Source of the DNA: JAWVFM01 sp963841455 | GTDB lineage: Bacteria > Actinomycetota > Thermoleophilia > Solirubrobacterales > 70-9 | Assembly (NCBI GenBank): GCA_963841455.1 | Contig: CAWJCU010000002.1 | Location: 1-64,000 of the forward strand | Length of the DNA stretch: 64,000 nucleotides | Direction of reading: 5' to 3' | Shown here: one piece after another, positions 52,029-60,914 of the stretch | Position numbering within the stretch: the stretch's first letter is position 1 | Layout: the number at the start of each line of letters is the position of its first letter | Notes under the pieces: generated by a model | Seen by the model: only the letters and a program-made list of their open reading frames with translations | The model's database searches: none | What the model was told of the DNA's origin: nothing | Position numbers and translations under genes: made by a program

Positions 52029-52522
52029 GTCGCGAGCTGGTAGAGGACCCAGACGAGAGCCGCGGCCGCGACGATCACCGCGGCGAACTTGGCGAGGAAC
52101 GCCAGCGGCCTCTCCGCCAGGCTCGACGCCGGCCCCGGCGCCGCGGGGTCGCCGCCCAGGTCGACGATCAGCTGCCGAGCCGCGCGGTCGGCGGCCTGCG
52201 GCACGAGGATGTCGCGCGGGCCGCCGGCGAGGAAGTCCGGGACGTCGAAACCGCGGCTGCGTCGCTCGACGCTCGGAATCCCCTCCTCCAGGAGGATGCC
52301 CTGGATCAGCTGTGCCTCTGCGAGGTTGCGCGCGAAGGCGACCTTGACGAGGTCGCCGCCCAGGTACTGCGGCTTCACCTTGCGAGCTCGCTCCTGCGCT
52401 TCGTCCGCAGGGGTCTCGGCCTCCGCTGCGACGAGCGGCATGCCGCACTCGCGGCAGAACCGCTCGCTGGCCGGATGCTGCGCGCCGCATTCCGGGCACG
52501 TGAGCGGTTCGGTGGCCGCCAG
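52025..52522 (-). CDS. Zinc-ribbon / DUF2007-like membrane protein, CTG start
   Basis: A 165-aa protein: residues 8-30 form a zinc ribbon (CPECGAQHPASERFCRECG), about 55-115 resemble DUF2007 (LVKVAFARNLAEAQLIQGIL, SRGFDVPDFLAGGPRDILVP), and 140-163 form a C-terminal membrane anchor. No ATG, GTG or TTG is found between the previous stop and the ribbon, so CTG at 52522, 7 nt after GGAGG, is the best start. It begins 2 bp after the JAMM gene, so the two are translated together. Confidence 0.65.
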   Translation of the reverse strand: MAATEPLTCPECGAQHPASERFCRECGMPLVAAEAETPADEAQERARKVKPQYLGGDLVKVAFARNLAEAQLIQGILLEEGIPSVERRSRGFDVPDFLAGGPRDILVPQAADRAARQLIVDLGGDPAAPGPASSLAERPLAFLAKFAAVIVAAAALVWVLYQLAT

Positions 52523-52524
52523 GC

Positions 52525-52923
52525 TCAGGCCTCCTCGACCGTCAGCTCGACCTCCTCGACGCTCCCATCGGTGATCGAGAACGCTCGCACCTCGGGTATG
52601 GAGGGGTCGGCGAGTCCACAGATCACCCACAGCGGATCGGGCCACAGCCGCGCGAGGTTGACATCTGTCTGCGAGGGAAGGGGGGCGCTTCGCGTGTGTG
52701 AGTGGTAGATGCCGACGAGCTCCTCCCCGTCGGCCTCGATCGCATTGAGGAGCTTGATCGGGTCGGCGATCTCGAACCGCAACGGGCTCGCATGGAGGTT
52801 CTTTCCGCGCCGGACGCTCGTCGCTCGACCATCGGCGCCGCCCATCACGCCGCAGCACTCGTTCGGCGCCTCCTCCTTCGCGTGGGCGACGATCTCGTCG
52901 ACGAGCTCGCGGGCGATGCGCAC
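52525..52923 (-). CDS. JAMM/MPN-type metalloprotease (Mov34 family)
   Basis: A 132-aa stand-alone JAB domain. The zinc-binding JAMM motif is complete: Glu in APNECCGVMGG, HSHT in VGIYHSHTRSAPLPS, and the QTD Asp downstream. Bacterial stand-alone members remove C-terminal peptides from ubiquitin-like sulfur carriers such as ThiS/MoaD types. No such carrier is adjacent. It is co-transcribed with the zinc-ribbon protein gene. Confidence 0.85.
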   Translation of the reverse strand: MRIARELVDEIVAHAKEEAPNECCGVMGGADGRATSVRRGKNLHASPLRFEIADPIKLLNAIEADGEELVGIYHSHTRSAPLPSQTDVNLARLWPDPLWVICGLADPSIPEVRAFSITDGSVEEVELTVEEA

Positions 52924-52933
52924 CTGAGCGAGC

Positions 52934-53980
52934 CTAGCGGCGGCGAGTCCCGAGCATGCGCATCGCTGCGCGCAGCGGCCGCGTCAGTCGCCAGCTCGAG
53001 GAGCCGAGCACCTCACGTAGGCGCTCGTCGGTCTCCCGCAGCTGCTCATCGCGCTGCGCGATCACGGCGCGAGCGCGTTCGAGATGAAGCTCGAGCTCCG
53101 GGACGCGGGCCAGCTCGGCCTCCGTCGCGATCAGGCGCTCGGCGGTCTCCCTCTGCGCGGCCGCGCGCTGATCGAGCTCGGCGATCACGCTTCTCAACTC
53201 CTGGATCACCGCGCCCTGCTCGTCGACGACGTCGAAGTAGTGGCGTAACGACAGGTCGCTCGTGAGCGTCGCCGACTGAGGCATGTCCGGAAGCTCGCCG
53301 TTGCCGGCGACGGCGAGCGTGAACATCTCCTTGCCGATCTCGTCGCCGACCTGCTTGCGGACCGGGACGCCCGGGACAACCTCGCCATCCCCGGTCTCGA
53401 ACTGCTGGTCGGTGAGGATCGCCGACGCCAGGTAGGGGTGCTGACGCAGGAGCCGGACCCGCTCGAACCTCTCGCCGAGCGCGGCCGCCAGCTCGTCCGG
53501 GAGGAACTCGTGGGCGTGGTGGGGGTTGATGGGCGGGTGCATCTCGCGGTTCGGCGACGACACCAAGAGCACGCCCGACGGCGCGAGGACCCGCGCCATC
53601 TCGTCAATGGCCTTCGCTTGGTCGTCCACGTGCTCGATTACCTCGAAGCAGACAACCAGGTCGAAGCTCGAGTCCTCGTAGGGGAGCTCGCGCACGTCGC
53701 CGACGTCGAGCCGGACTCCCTCCGGCATGCCGCCCTGCACAGCCTCGAGCACCGCTGCGGCGACGTCGATCCCAGTCGTCGATCGAGCGCCGGCCCGTGC
53801 CAGGATCGCCGTGCCGTAGCCGGCGCCGCAGCCCGCGTCGAGAGCCCGGCGGCCAGCCGCGATCGTGGCGGCCCACAGGTATCGGGCCACGTGCTCGGCC
53901 TCGATCAGCTGTCCCCGCATCTCGTCGGGGACGAAGCGCTCCGGAACGTCGTCCCGCGTCCCGGCGAGGTCGAGGTCCAT
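52934..53980 (-). CDS. SAM-dependent methyltransferase with a C-terminal coiled coil
   Basis: A 348-aa protein. The SAM motif is ALDAGCGAGYGTAILARAG (residues 43-62), followed by DVGDVRELPYEDSSFDLVVC and EVIEHVDDQAKAIDEMARVL. Residues about 230-325 form a coiled coil, and the end SSSWRLTRPLRAAMRMLG is the short helix often seen at the tail of glycan-chain enzymes. It probably methylates the end of a surface polysaccharide and sets chain length by its coil. Divergent from the bidomain glycosyltransferase across 23 bp. Confidence 0.85.
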   Translation of the reverse strand: MDLDLAGTRDDVPERFVPDEMRGQLIEAEHVARYLWAATIAAGRRALDAGCGAGYGTAILARAGARSTTGIDVAAAVLEAVQGGMPEGVRLDVGDVRELPYEDSSFDLVVCFEVIEHVDDQAKAIDEMARVLAPSGVLLVSSPNREMHPPINPHHAHEFLPDELAAALGERFERVRLLRQHPYLASAILTDQQFETGDGEVVPGVPVRKQVGDEIGKEMFTLAVAGNGELPDMPQSATLTSDLSLRHYFDVVDEQGAVIQELRSVIAELDQRAAAQRETAERLIATEAELARVPELELHLERARAVIAQRDEQLRETDERLREVLGSSSWRLTRPLRAAMRMLGTRRR

Positions 53981-54003
53981 GGCGGGAAGACTACGATGCG
54001 GGC

Positions 54004-55878
54004 GTGCCGGAGCTTGCCTTCGTTGTCGCCTCGGGCGGGAACTGGTTCTTCGACGAGATGGTCGCGGCCATCCGCTCGGAGCTCGATCGCCAGGGTGTGC
54101 GGTCGTCGGTGCACGAGCTGTTCCCGCCGCCGCGCGACGACCAGGTCTACGTGTTCGTCGCGCCGCACGAATACGTGCTGCTGTTCGGGCACCGGGCCCT
54201 GCCGCCCGGCGAGATCCTCTCGCGGACGATCGTGCTCTCGACCGAGCAACCAGGGTCGTTCTTCTTCGGCCTGGGGGTCGAGATCTCGCAGTGCTCGGCC
54301 GCGACATTCGACATCAACAGCTATGCGGTCGAGAGCCTCGTGGCCTCGGGCGCCCACGCTCGCCGGTTCCAGTTCGGCCACACGCCGGAATGGGACCGGT
54401 TCGACCCGGAGCGCGAGCGGGACATCGACGTGCTGTTCCTGGGCAACGGCTCACCGCGCCGGCTCCGCCACCTCGCCTCCTACGGAAAGCTCCTCACGGG
54501 GTGGAACTCCTACCTCCGGCTCTCGGACAACGTCCGCCCGAACAGCGCGGAATCCGCGAGCTTCCTGACCGACGGGAAGTGGGACCTGATGGCGCGCAGC
54601 AAGGTCGTGATCAACCTGCACGCCTCGAGGCGGCCGTATTTCGAGTGGCTCCGGGCCGTCCAGGCGATGCTCTGCGGCGCCGTCGTCGTGAGCGAGCACT
54701 CGGTGGGCATCGACCCGCTGGAGGTGGGGGAGCATCTACTCGTCGGAGCGCCGGAATCGCTCGGCTTGATCACCGACGCCCTCCTTCGCGACGACTCCCA
54801 TCGCGAGCGGGTCCGCGATCAGGCATACGGCTTTCTGCGCGACAGCCTCCCGCTTGCCCGGTCGGTGGCCGAGCTCGCGGGGGCGGCGCGGAGCATCGTC
54901 GCGTCGCCGCGCCTCGAGCCGGCGAAGAGCGTCCGCGTGCCGGCTGAGCCTCGACCTCAGGAGGACGATGCCACCGACGAGGACCTGGCCGCGCTTCGCG
55001 CCGGGATCATGGACGCGCGCCTTGACATGGTCCAGCTCCGGCGGGGCATGGCGCGCCTCGAGCGGTCGGTCCGCCATCAGGGGAGCGAGCCCCCGGAGAT
55101 CACCCCGATCGCCGAGACGACGGCTTGGCGCGGCCGCGGGAACTCGACGGTGACGGTGCTGACCGCGCTCTACAACCACGGCGAGGTCGTCGGGGAGGCG
55201 CTCGACTCCGCCGTTCGCAGCCGTTTCCGCGACTTCGAGATCGTCGTGGTCGACGACGGCTCGACGGACGCCTCAGGCGACGACGCGCTCGCCTGGATGA
55301 GGGAGCACGACGACATCGCCGCTCGGCTGGTGCGCCATGAGGTCAACCGCGGACTGGGCGCGGCGCGCAACACCGCCATCGACTTCGCTCGCGGCCGGTA
55401 TTGCTTCGTCCTCGACTCCGACAACGAGATCTACCCCCGCTGCCTCGACCGCCTCGTGTCGGCCCTCGACCGGGACCCGGACGCCGCCTTCGCCTACCCG
55501 CTGATCGAGGTCTTCGGTGACCTGGAGGGCTACGTCGACGCGGGCGGCAGCGCGCTCATCAACGTCCCCGGGTGGGACCCGTCGCTGTTCCGCAGGGGCA
55601 ACTACATCGACGCGATGGCGCTGATCCGGACCTCCCATCTCCGCGACCTCGGCGGATACCGAACCGACCGCCGCCTCTACGTGTGGGAGGACTACGACCT
55701 CTGGTGCCGGATCGCCGAAAGCGGCGGCTATGGGATCCAGGTTCCGCAGATCCTGGCCCGGTATCGGTCGTCGGGCTCCTCGCTGCGATCGATCACCCGG
55801 CTGTCGAAGGCGGCGCCGTTCGAGGCGATCGTCGAGAACTCCCCGCGGCTGATGGCCGGCGCGACGCCACCCGACTAG
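54004..55878 (+). CDS. Bidomain glycosyltransferase (GT-B-like plus GT2)
   Basis: A 624-aa protein from GTG 54004. Residues 1-310 resemble a CgeB-like/GT-B domain (IDVLFLGNGSPRRLRHLASY, RSKVVINLHASRRPYFEWLR with GIDPLEVGEHLLVGAPE), then a coiled linker (325-365), and a GT2 domain from 378 (STVTVLTALYNHGEVVGEAL, EIVVVDDGSTDASGDDAL, DXD-like CFVLDSDNEIYPRC, and the WEDYDLWCRIAESGG acceptor block). Such fusions add two sugars in series. It is part of a surface glycan cluster. Confidence 0.85.
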   Translation: MPELAFVVASGGNWFFDEMVAAIRSELDRQGVRSSVHELFPPPRDDQVYVFVAPHEYVLLFGHRALPPGEILSRTIVLSTEQPGSFFFGLGVEISQCSAATFDINSYAVESLVASGAHARRFQFGHTPEWDRFDPERERDIDVLFLGNGSPRRLRHLASYGKLLTGWNSYLRLSDNVRPNSAESASFLTDGKWDLMARSKVVINLHASRRPYFEWLRAVQAMLCGAVVVSEHSVGIDPLEVGEHLLVGAPESLGLITDALLRDDSHRERVRDQAYGFLRDSLPLARSVAELAGAARSIVASPRLEPAKSVRVPAEPRPQEDDATDEDLAALRAGIMDARLDMVQLRRGMARLERSVRHQGSEPPEITPIAETTAWRGRGNSTVTVLTALYNHGEVVGEALDSAVRSRFRDFEIVVVDDGSTDASGDDALAWMREHDDIAARLVRHEVNRGLGAARNTAIDFARGRYCFVLDSDNEIYPRCLDRLVSALDRDPDAAFAYPLIEVFGDLEGYVDAGGSALINVPGWDPSLFRRGNYIDAMALIRTSHLRDLGGYRTDRRLYVWEDYDLWCRIAESGGYGIQVPQILARYRSSGSSLRSITRLSKAAPFEAIVENSPRLMAGATPPD

Positions 55879-57440
55879 GCGACGCCCACGCGGGGCTGGA
55901 AGTCGCCTCGATGCCGGAGGAAGTTCGGGTTGAGGTAGGGATCGCGCGGAAGCCGGCCGCGCCAGCGCCGCTGGAAGAGGGCGTGCGCCTGAAGGTCGTT
56001 CACCGGCACGGCCCCGGCGAGCCGGCGCACTATCGCGTCCGGTACCGAGACGATCCGCCTGCCCTCCTCGCGCGCGCGCAGGCAGAAGTCGGGTGTGGCA
56101 AGCTCGCGGAGGTCCTCGTCGAGGCCGCCCATCGCCTCGAGGAGCTCGCGCCGAGTCGCGACGGTCCCGCTGAGCGCCGAGAAGTTCGAGACGATCTCGG
56201 TGATCGCCACGGGGCCCTCGTGAGAGCCGGGCGCGCCGTGCAGCACCGGAAGCGGGACCCCATCGCTGACCACGATCCCCGCGTGCTCGATGCGCCCATC
56301 CGGACTGAGCGTCTTGGCCGCCGCGGCGCCGACGTCGGGCTCGGCGGCGTACCCGGCCAGCCGCGAGATCCACGATGGCGTCAGCGCCTCCACCGGCTGC
56401 TCGAGCAGGATCACCTGCTCGGCATCCGTGGCCCGAACGCCGAGGTTGAGGAGCGCCGCGACGCCGCGCCGGCCGGGGTCCTCGACCACCTCGAGGCGCT
56501 CCCCAAGCGGCGCCGAAAGCTCACGCCGCCACTCGCCCACGAGGTCCTCCGGGCCGGCGAGAACGAGCCGCCACGTGGGGTGCGCGCTTCGAAGCCACGT
56601 CCCCGCTGCTCGCCGGAGGTCGGGCATCGCCGGTCGATGGAGGACCGGTGCCACGATCGCGACCTCGACCGATCGCGGAACGCGGTGCACAACCCTGTAT
56701 TGCCCAGGCCGGGCGCCGTACTGCATCTCCGCCTCGACGCCGCACCGATCCAGGTGCCCGGCCAGCGCCCGTTGGCCGGCGGGATAGGCGTAGCCCTTGA
56801 CGTTCGGATCGCCGGTCACGGAGTCGGCGTGAATTCGCCAGTTGTAGAGGGAGCGGGGTATGTGGACGATGGCGTCCGTTCGCTCGCTTACGCGAAGGGC
56901 GAGGTCGTAGTCCTGCGATCCGTCGAACTCGCCCCGGAACCCGCCCAGGTCTTGCACCAGCGAGCGACGGTAGGTGCTCAGGTGGCACGTGTACATGACC
57001 GATCGAAATAGGTCCGGCGACCAGTCCGGCTTGAGATGAACCCAGATGGTGCGCCCGTCGAGCGCCAGCGTCTCGTCGGAGTAAAGGAAGTCCGCATCGG
57101 GCCGCCCGGCGATCGCCTCCGCGAGCGCCTCGAGGGCGTCTGGAACGACCGTGTCGTCGTGGTCGAGCAGAGCCACGAACTCCCCAGTCGCGAGCTCGAG
57201 GGCCGCGTTGGTGGCGACTGAGATCCCGCCGGCGCTCTCGCGGCGAAGGAGCTTGACGCGCTCGTCCGCGGCCTCCTCCGCTCGCAGCCTGTCGATCACC
57301 CGGTCGTCGCTCGAGCCGTCGTCGACCAGGCAGAGCTCGTAGCCCTCGAACGTCTGCGCGCGAACCGAGGCGAGCATCTGCTCGAGGTGCTCAGGGTCCG
57401 GATCGTGGACGGGCGTGAGGATGGAGATCAGCGTCCTCAC
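55875..57440 (-). CDS. Two-part family 2 glycosyltransferase
   Basis: A 521-aa protein from GTG 57440. The N-terminal GT2 domain has ISILTPVHDPDPEHLEQMLA, CLVDDGSSDDRVIDRL, ALLDHDDTVVPDALEALAEA and GSQDYDLALRVSERTD. The C-terminal half (about 270-520) resembles a second GT2-like domain but its DXD loop is weaker (LLEQPVEALTPSWI). It overlaps the stop of the bidomain transferase by 4 bp convergently and the upstream small gene by a GTGA overlap. It likely builds the same glycan. Confidence 0.85.
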   Translation of the reverse strand: MRTLISILTPVHDPDPEHLEQMLASVRAQTFEGYELCLVDDGSSDDRVIDRLRAEEAADERVKLLRRESAGGISVATNAALELATGEFVALLDHDDTVVPDALEALAEAIAGRPDADFLYSDETLALDGRTIWVHLKPDWSPDLFRSVMYTCHLSTYRRSLVQDLGGFRGEFDGSQDYDLALRVSERTDAIVHIPRSLYNWRIHADSVTGDPNVKGYAYPAGQRALAGHLDRCGVEAEMQYGARPGQYRVVHRVPRSVEVAIVAPVLHRPAMPDLRRAAGTWLRSAHPTWRLVLAGPEDLVGEWRRELSAPLGERLEVVEDPGRRGVAALLNLGVRATDAEQVILLEQPVEALTPSWISRLAGYAAEPDVGAAAAKTLSPDGRIEHAGIVVSDGVPLPVLHGAPGSHEGPVAITEIVSNFSALSGTVATRRELLEAMGGLDEDLRELATPDFCLRAREEGRRIVSVPDAIVRRLAGAVPVNDLQAHALFQRRWRGRLPRDPYLNPNFLRHRGDFQPRVGVA

Positions 57441-57853
57441 GGAATCCCCCGAAGATGGAGGACCGGGTCGGTCCACCGCACCCGATCGACGCCGAAGCCC
57501 CTGGCGCGGAGGACCAGGTCGACCTCCCCCTGAGCGCCGGTCAGCTCCACGTCGAACTCGCGCGAGAGGGTCGTGCCCGCACGCGCCAGGACGCCCCACC
57601 AGATCGCCGTGTCGCCGCCCCCTGGGTCGCGCAGAGCGACCCGAGCCCATGCCAGCCCCGGCGCCGCGCCCTCAGGGATGCCTGCCTCCGCGCGAAGGCG
57701 CCAGGCGCCGTCCACGCGAAGGCGGAACGCCACCGCCCGCCCAAGGGGTTGCTCGAGAACGGCCTTTCCGGCGTCGGGGTCATCGCCGGGAAGCCAGCTC
57801 GCCCCGGGCGGCCATCCGTATTCGAGCACCGGCCGTAGCGAGGCCAGGGCCAC
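57437..57853 (-). CDS. Small beta-rich protein coupled to the glycosyltransferase
   Basis: A 138-aa protein from GTG 57853: MALASLRPVLEYGWPPGASW, then alternating strands (AVAFRLRVDGAWRLRAEAGI, STWSVE-like DVELTGAQGEVDLVLRARG). The pattern is that of a carbohydrate-binding-like beta sandwich. It ends inside the start of the GT2 gene. The 5' end is uncertain; no better start is seen upstream. Function not recognised. Confidence 0.55.
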   Translation of the reverse strand: MALASLRPVLEYGWPPGASWLPGDDPDAGKAVLEQPLGRAVAFRLRVDGAWRLRAEAGIPEGAAPGLAWARVALRDPGGGDTAIWWGVLARAGTTLSREFDVELTGAQGEVDLVLRARGFGVDRVRWTDPVLHLRGIP

Positions 57854-57974
57854 CTCGCGGTCACCGCGGGGCTGTTTGCGAGTCTCGCCTCACGCCGAAA
57901 AGCTACTCGCCGCCCACGGCGAGCCCGGACTGTGCTACATGGATGGCTCACCTCTGGTAGGGTGTGCCTGTTTG

Positions 57975-58844
57975 ATGGCACAGTCCCCCCCGGACATCCG
58001 AGATCCGGTTCGCCAGGCGGGCGTGCCGCCGTTCCAGCCCGACGCCGACGACGAGGTCCCCGTCGGCCTCCAGCTGGGCTGGCGCCTGCGCGCCCTGATC
58101 ACCTGCGGACGCCTCCTGCCCGGCGACAAGCTTCCCAGCGTCCGCGAGCTCGCCTCGTGGTCGAGCGTGAACGTGAACACCGTCCGCTCCGTCTACGCGA
58201 AGCTCGAGGAGCAGGGGCTGGTCGTCACGCACCACGGGCTCGGCACGTTCGTGGGCGCGGCCGCGACGCCATCGCCGGAGCTCGAGCGAATCGCAGGGGA
58301 CGCCATCGACCGCGCGCGTGAAGCGGGCCTGGATCCGCGGGAACTCGCGATGGTGGCGATGGTCTGCGCCTCGATGCCGGACGGGCTCGAGACGCCTCCC
58401 GAGATCGACGAGCCGCCCGCCCCTGACCCCACCGCGGCAAGCGACACGGGCGCCGTCCGCCGCACCCTTCGCGAGCAAATCGCGCGACTCGAAGCCGAGC
58501 TCGCCTCCTACACCCTTGAGCTCCCACGCGAAGCGCCCCCGTCCGGACGCGGCGAGATGGCGCACATCGCCGGCGTCGCGGAGCTCGAGGAAACGCGCGA
58601 CGCCCTGCTGCGCCGTCTCGCCGAAGCGCGCGAGGAGGCGTCGCAGAGCGAGCAGCGCCGTCGCGGCGCCCGCGCGCGGCTCGATGCGATGGTCGCGGAC
58701 CCGGCCAGCCGCAAATGGGACAGGGTCAGCGCCGACGAGCTTGGCGAGCCCGGATGCACGACCTACAGCGTCGCCCCCGCCGCCGGACCGCTCGGCGCGC
58801 TCATGCGCTGGTGGCGCGTGAAGGTCTCGTCCGGCTGTCCGTAA
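57975..58844 (+). CDS. GntR-family transcriptional regulator with a long helical C-terminus
   Basis: A 289-aa protein. The winged helix-turn-helix spans residues 20-90 (LRALITCGRLLPGDKLPSVR, WSSVNVNTVRSVYAKLEEQG, HHGLGTFVG). Instead of a ligand-binding domain it has a long helical region (150-250) rich in Glu/Arg. The start ATG 57975 lies 10 bp after a TAGGGT -10-like sequence. It is 66 bp upstream of the YrbE locus, so it may control that operon. Confidence 0.8.
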   Translation: MAQSPPDIRDPVRQAGVPPFQPDADDEVPVGLQLGWRLRALITCGRLLPGDKLPSVRELASWSSVNVNTVRSVYAKLEEQGLVVTHHGLGTFVGAAATPSPELERIAGDAIDRAREAGLDPRELAMVAMVCASMPDGLETPPEIDEPPAPDPTAASDTGAVRRTLREQIARLEAELASYTLELPREAPPSGRGEMAHIAGVAELEETRDALLRRLAEAREEASQSEQRRRGARARLDAMVADPASRKWDRVSADELGEPGCTTYSVAPAAGPLGALMRWWRVKVSSGCP

Positions 58845-58910
58845 TGGTCAAGAACCGTTGCCGATAGGGCTTTTCTTCCCGCCAAGGGGCTCTTTGAGCA
58901 GGTCGGCAAC

Positions 58911-59651
58911 ATGGTCATCCTGACCGGGAAGACGATCGTCGCCACGGTCAAGCCCCCCTACCCCTACGGCGGCGAGTTCATCGGCCAGTTCCTGTTCGCG
59001 CTGCAGCTCTGCTGGTTCCCGATGATGATCTCGACGATCGCCTTCGGCTTCGGGGCCCCGGGCCTTCAGGCGGCCAACTTCCTCACCCTCTTCGGCGCCC
59101 TCGACCGCCTCGGCGGCTTTTTCATCTTGGCCTCGGTGCGCGAGTTCGCCCCCTTCGTCACCGCGGTCGTCGTCGCCGGGGTCGCCGGGACCGCGATCAC
59201 CGCCGACCTCGGGGCGCGGAAGATCCGCGAGGAGCTCGACGCGCTTCAGGTCCTCGGCGTCGACCCGATCAAAAACCTCGTCGTCCCGCGCTTTTTGAGC
59301 CTGATGCTGATCACCGGCCTGATGGACATCTACGCCCTGCTGTTCGGGATCTCCGGCGGGATCTTCGCCGAGATCGCCTACGGCCAGCCGCTCGGGGGCT
59401 TCTTCGCCACCCTCTTCTCGAACGCCTCGATCACCGATCTCTGGGGGTCGTTGGTCAAATGCACCCTCTTCGGGGCGATCATCGCGATCGTCTGCTGCTA
59501 CAAGGGGATGAACGCCTCCGGCGGCGCCGAGGGGGTGGGTCGAGCCGTCAACGAGGCGGTCGTGATCGCCTTCCTCGGCGTCTTTGCCTTCAACTACGTC
59601 TTCACCCAGACGCTCCTGGCGACCCATCCTGAGATCTCGCAGATCCGGTAG
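58911..59651 (+). CDS. YrbE/MlaE-type ABC permease 1
   Basis: A 246-aa membrane protein with five helices. The family blocks are FVTAVVVAGVAGTAITADLG and IREELDALQVLGVDPIKNLV, the coupling helix for the ATPase. The frame is open upstream to the GntR stop without a start codon; ATG 58911 is the first usable one, leaving a slightly short N-terminus. It is the first of two permeases of a lipid-transport-type ABC system and ends inside the N-terminus of the second. Confidence 0.85.
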   Translation: MVILTGKTIVATVKPPYPYGGEFIGQFLFALQLCWFPMMISTIAFGFGAPGLQAANFLTLFGALDRLGGFFILASVREFAPFVTAVVVAGVAGTAITADLGARKIREELDALQVLGVDPIKNLVVPRFLSLMLITGLMDIYALLFGISGGIFAEIAYGQPLGGFFATLFSNASITDLWGSLVKCTLFGAIIAIVCCYKGMNASGGAEGVGRAVNEAVVIAFLGVFAFNYVFTQTLLATHPEISQIR

Positions 59652-59652
59652 C

Positions 59653-60442
59653 TGGCTCGCGGTTCCCCGCGACTGGCTCGGCTCGCTCGGCGAGATCGCC
59701 CGCTTCTCCGGGCGGGTCATGGGCCTCGTCTACTCCGGCCGCGTCTTCACCTTCTTCGGCGAGTCGCTGCGCCAGGCGGGCCTGCTGATCACCGGCTCGG
59801 CGATCGTCATCTGGGGTCTCACCTTCATCCTCGGCCTTCAGTGCGGCATCGAGGGCGCCTACTTCATCGCGCAGCTCGGCGCGCCCTCCTACGCCGGCGT
59901 CTTCGCCGCCTGGTGCGACCTGCGCGAGGTCATCCCCTACGCCTTCGGCTACATGATGGCCGCCAAGGTCGGGACCGGGATCGTCGCCGAGATCGGCGCG
60001 ATGCGGATCTCCGACGAGATCGACGCCCTCGAGGTGATGGGCGTCAACCCGATGATCTTCCTCTGCGCGACGCGGCTGCTCGGCGGCCTGGCTGACGCTT
60101 CCCTTCATCTACCTGTTCGGGATCGGCGTCGGCTACTTCGCGAGCTGGCTGGCGGTCGTCAAGCAGATCGCCGAGGTCTCCTCGGGCGGCTACTTCCTGA
60201 TCTTCTGGGAGTTCCAGAACCCACCCGACCTCTTATTCAGCCTCATCAAGGGGATGGTGATGGCGACGGTCATCGTCCTGGTCGGCTGCTACTACGGCTA
60301 CACGGCCGCCGGCGGACCCGTCGGGGTCGGACGGGCGACCGCGAAGTCGATGGTCCTCAACATCGTCCTCGTCCACGTCATCGGGATGCTCGGCACGCTG
60401 GTCTTCTGGGGCGCAAATCCGCGAGCGCCGATCGGGGGTTGA
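59653..60442 (+). CDS. YrbE/MlaE-type ABC permease 2, frameshifted
   Basis: The N-terminal two thirds (DWLGSLGEIARFSGRVMG, LREVIPYAFGYMMAAKVGTG, RISDEIDALEVMGVNPMIFL) and the C-terminal third (LTLPFIYLFGIGVGYFASWL, VGCYYGYTAAGGPVGVG, ending PRAPIGG at 60442) lie in different frames joined at about 60091, where one extra G would explain the break. The whole would be a normal permease of about 260 aa, the partner of permease 1. The start is unresolved: no ATG lies between the previous stop and 59719. Confidence 0.75.
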
Positions 60443-60443
60443 C

Positions 60444-60889
60444 GTGCCCGCGCGCGCTGAGGCGATCGAGCGGAGCCGGGCGGCGCGAGCCGCCGATCGG
60501 GTCGCCGCGGGCTTCCTGCTCGCGCTGATGGCTCTCGGCTCCTTCGCGCTCTGGCTCGGGGTGCCGGCCGCGTGCCTCTACGCGAGCTCGAAGGTCGCCG
60601 GGTCGAATGCCGAGCACTATCTGCTCGCCCTGCCGATGACGGTCGCGGCGATGATCGCGTGGGGCGCCCTGCTGGTCTGGCTGAACGCCCTTTACCTGCG
60701 CGTCACCGGCGTCATCGCCCGCTACGCCGCCGAGGACGAGGAGTTCGGCGGCGGCGCCGGGCCGCGCTTCCTCCGCGGTCCCTTGGAGCCGCTCCTGATC
60801 GGGTCGCTCGTGATCGCGCTCATCGCGATCAGCGTTGGTTCCTCTTCGTCGCCGACAACATCGACCCGGCCTCGAGCGTGGCGCCGTGA
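60444..60889 (+). CDS. Small membrane protein of the Mla-type locus, copy 1 (frameshifted)
   Basis: From GTG 60444: VPARAEAIERSRAARAADRV, then two helices (AGFLLALMALGSFALWLGV and LPMTVAAMIAWGALLVWLNA), the EEFGGGAGPRFLRGPLEPLL linker and a third helix. Near 60835 the frame slips; the next frame completes WFLFVADNIDPASSVAP at 60889. It is a paralogue of the N-terminal part of the next gene (shared LMA-GSFALW and GPLEP-L-GSLVIAL). Probably a permease-associated subunit; family not recognised. Confidence 0.7.
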
Positions 60890-60914
60890 TCGGGCGCGCG
60901 CGGGACGCGGTAAG

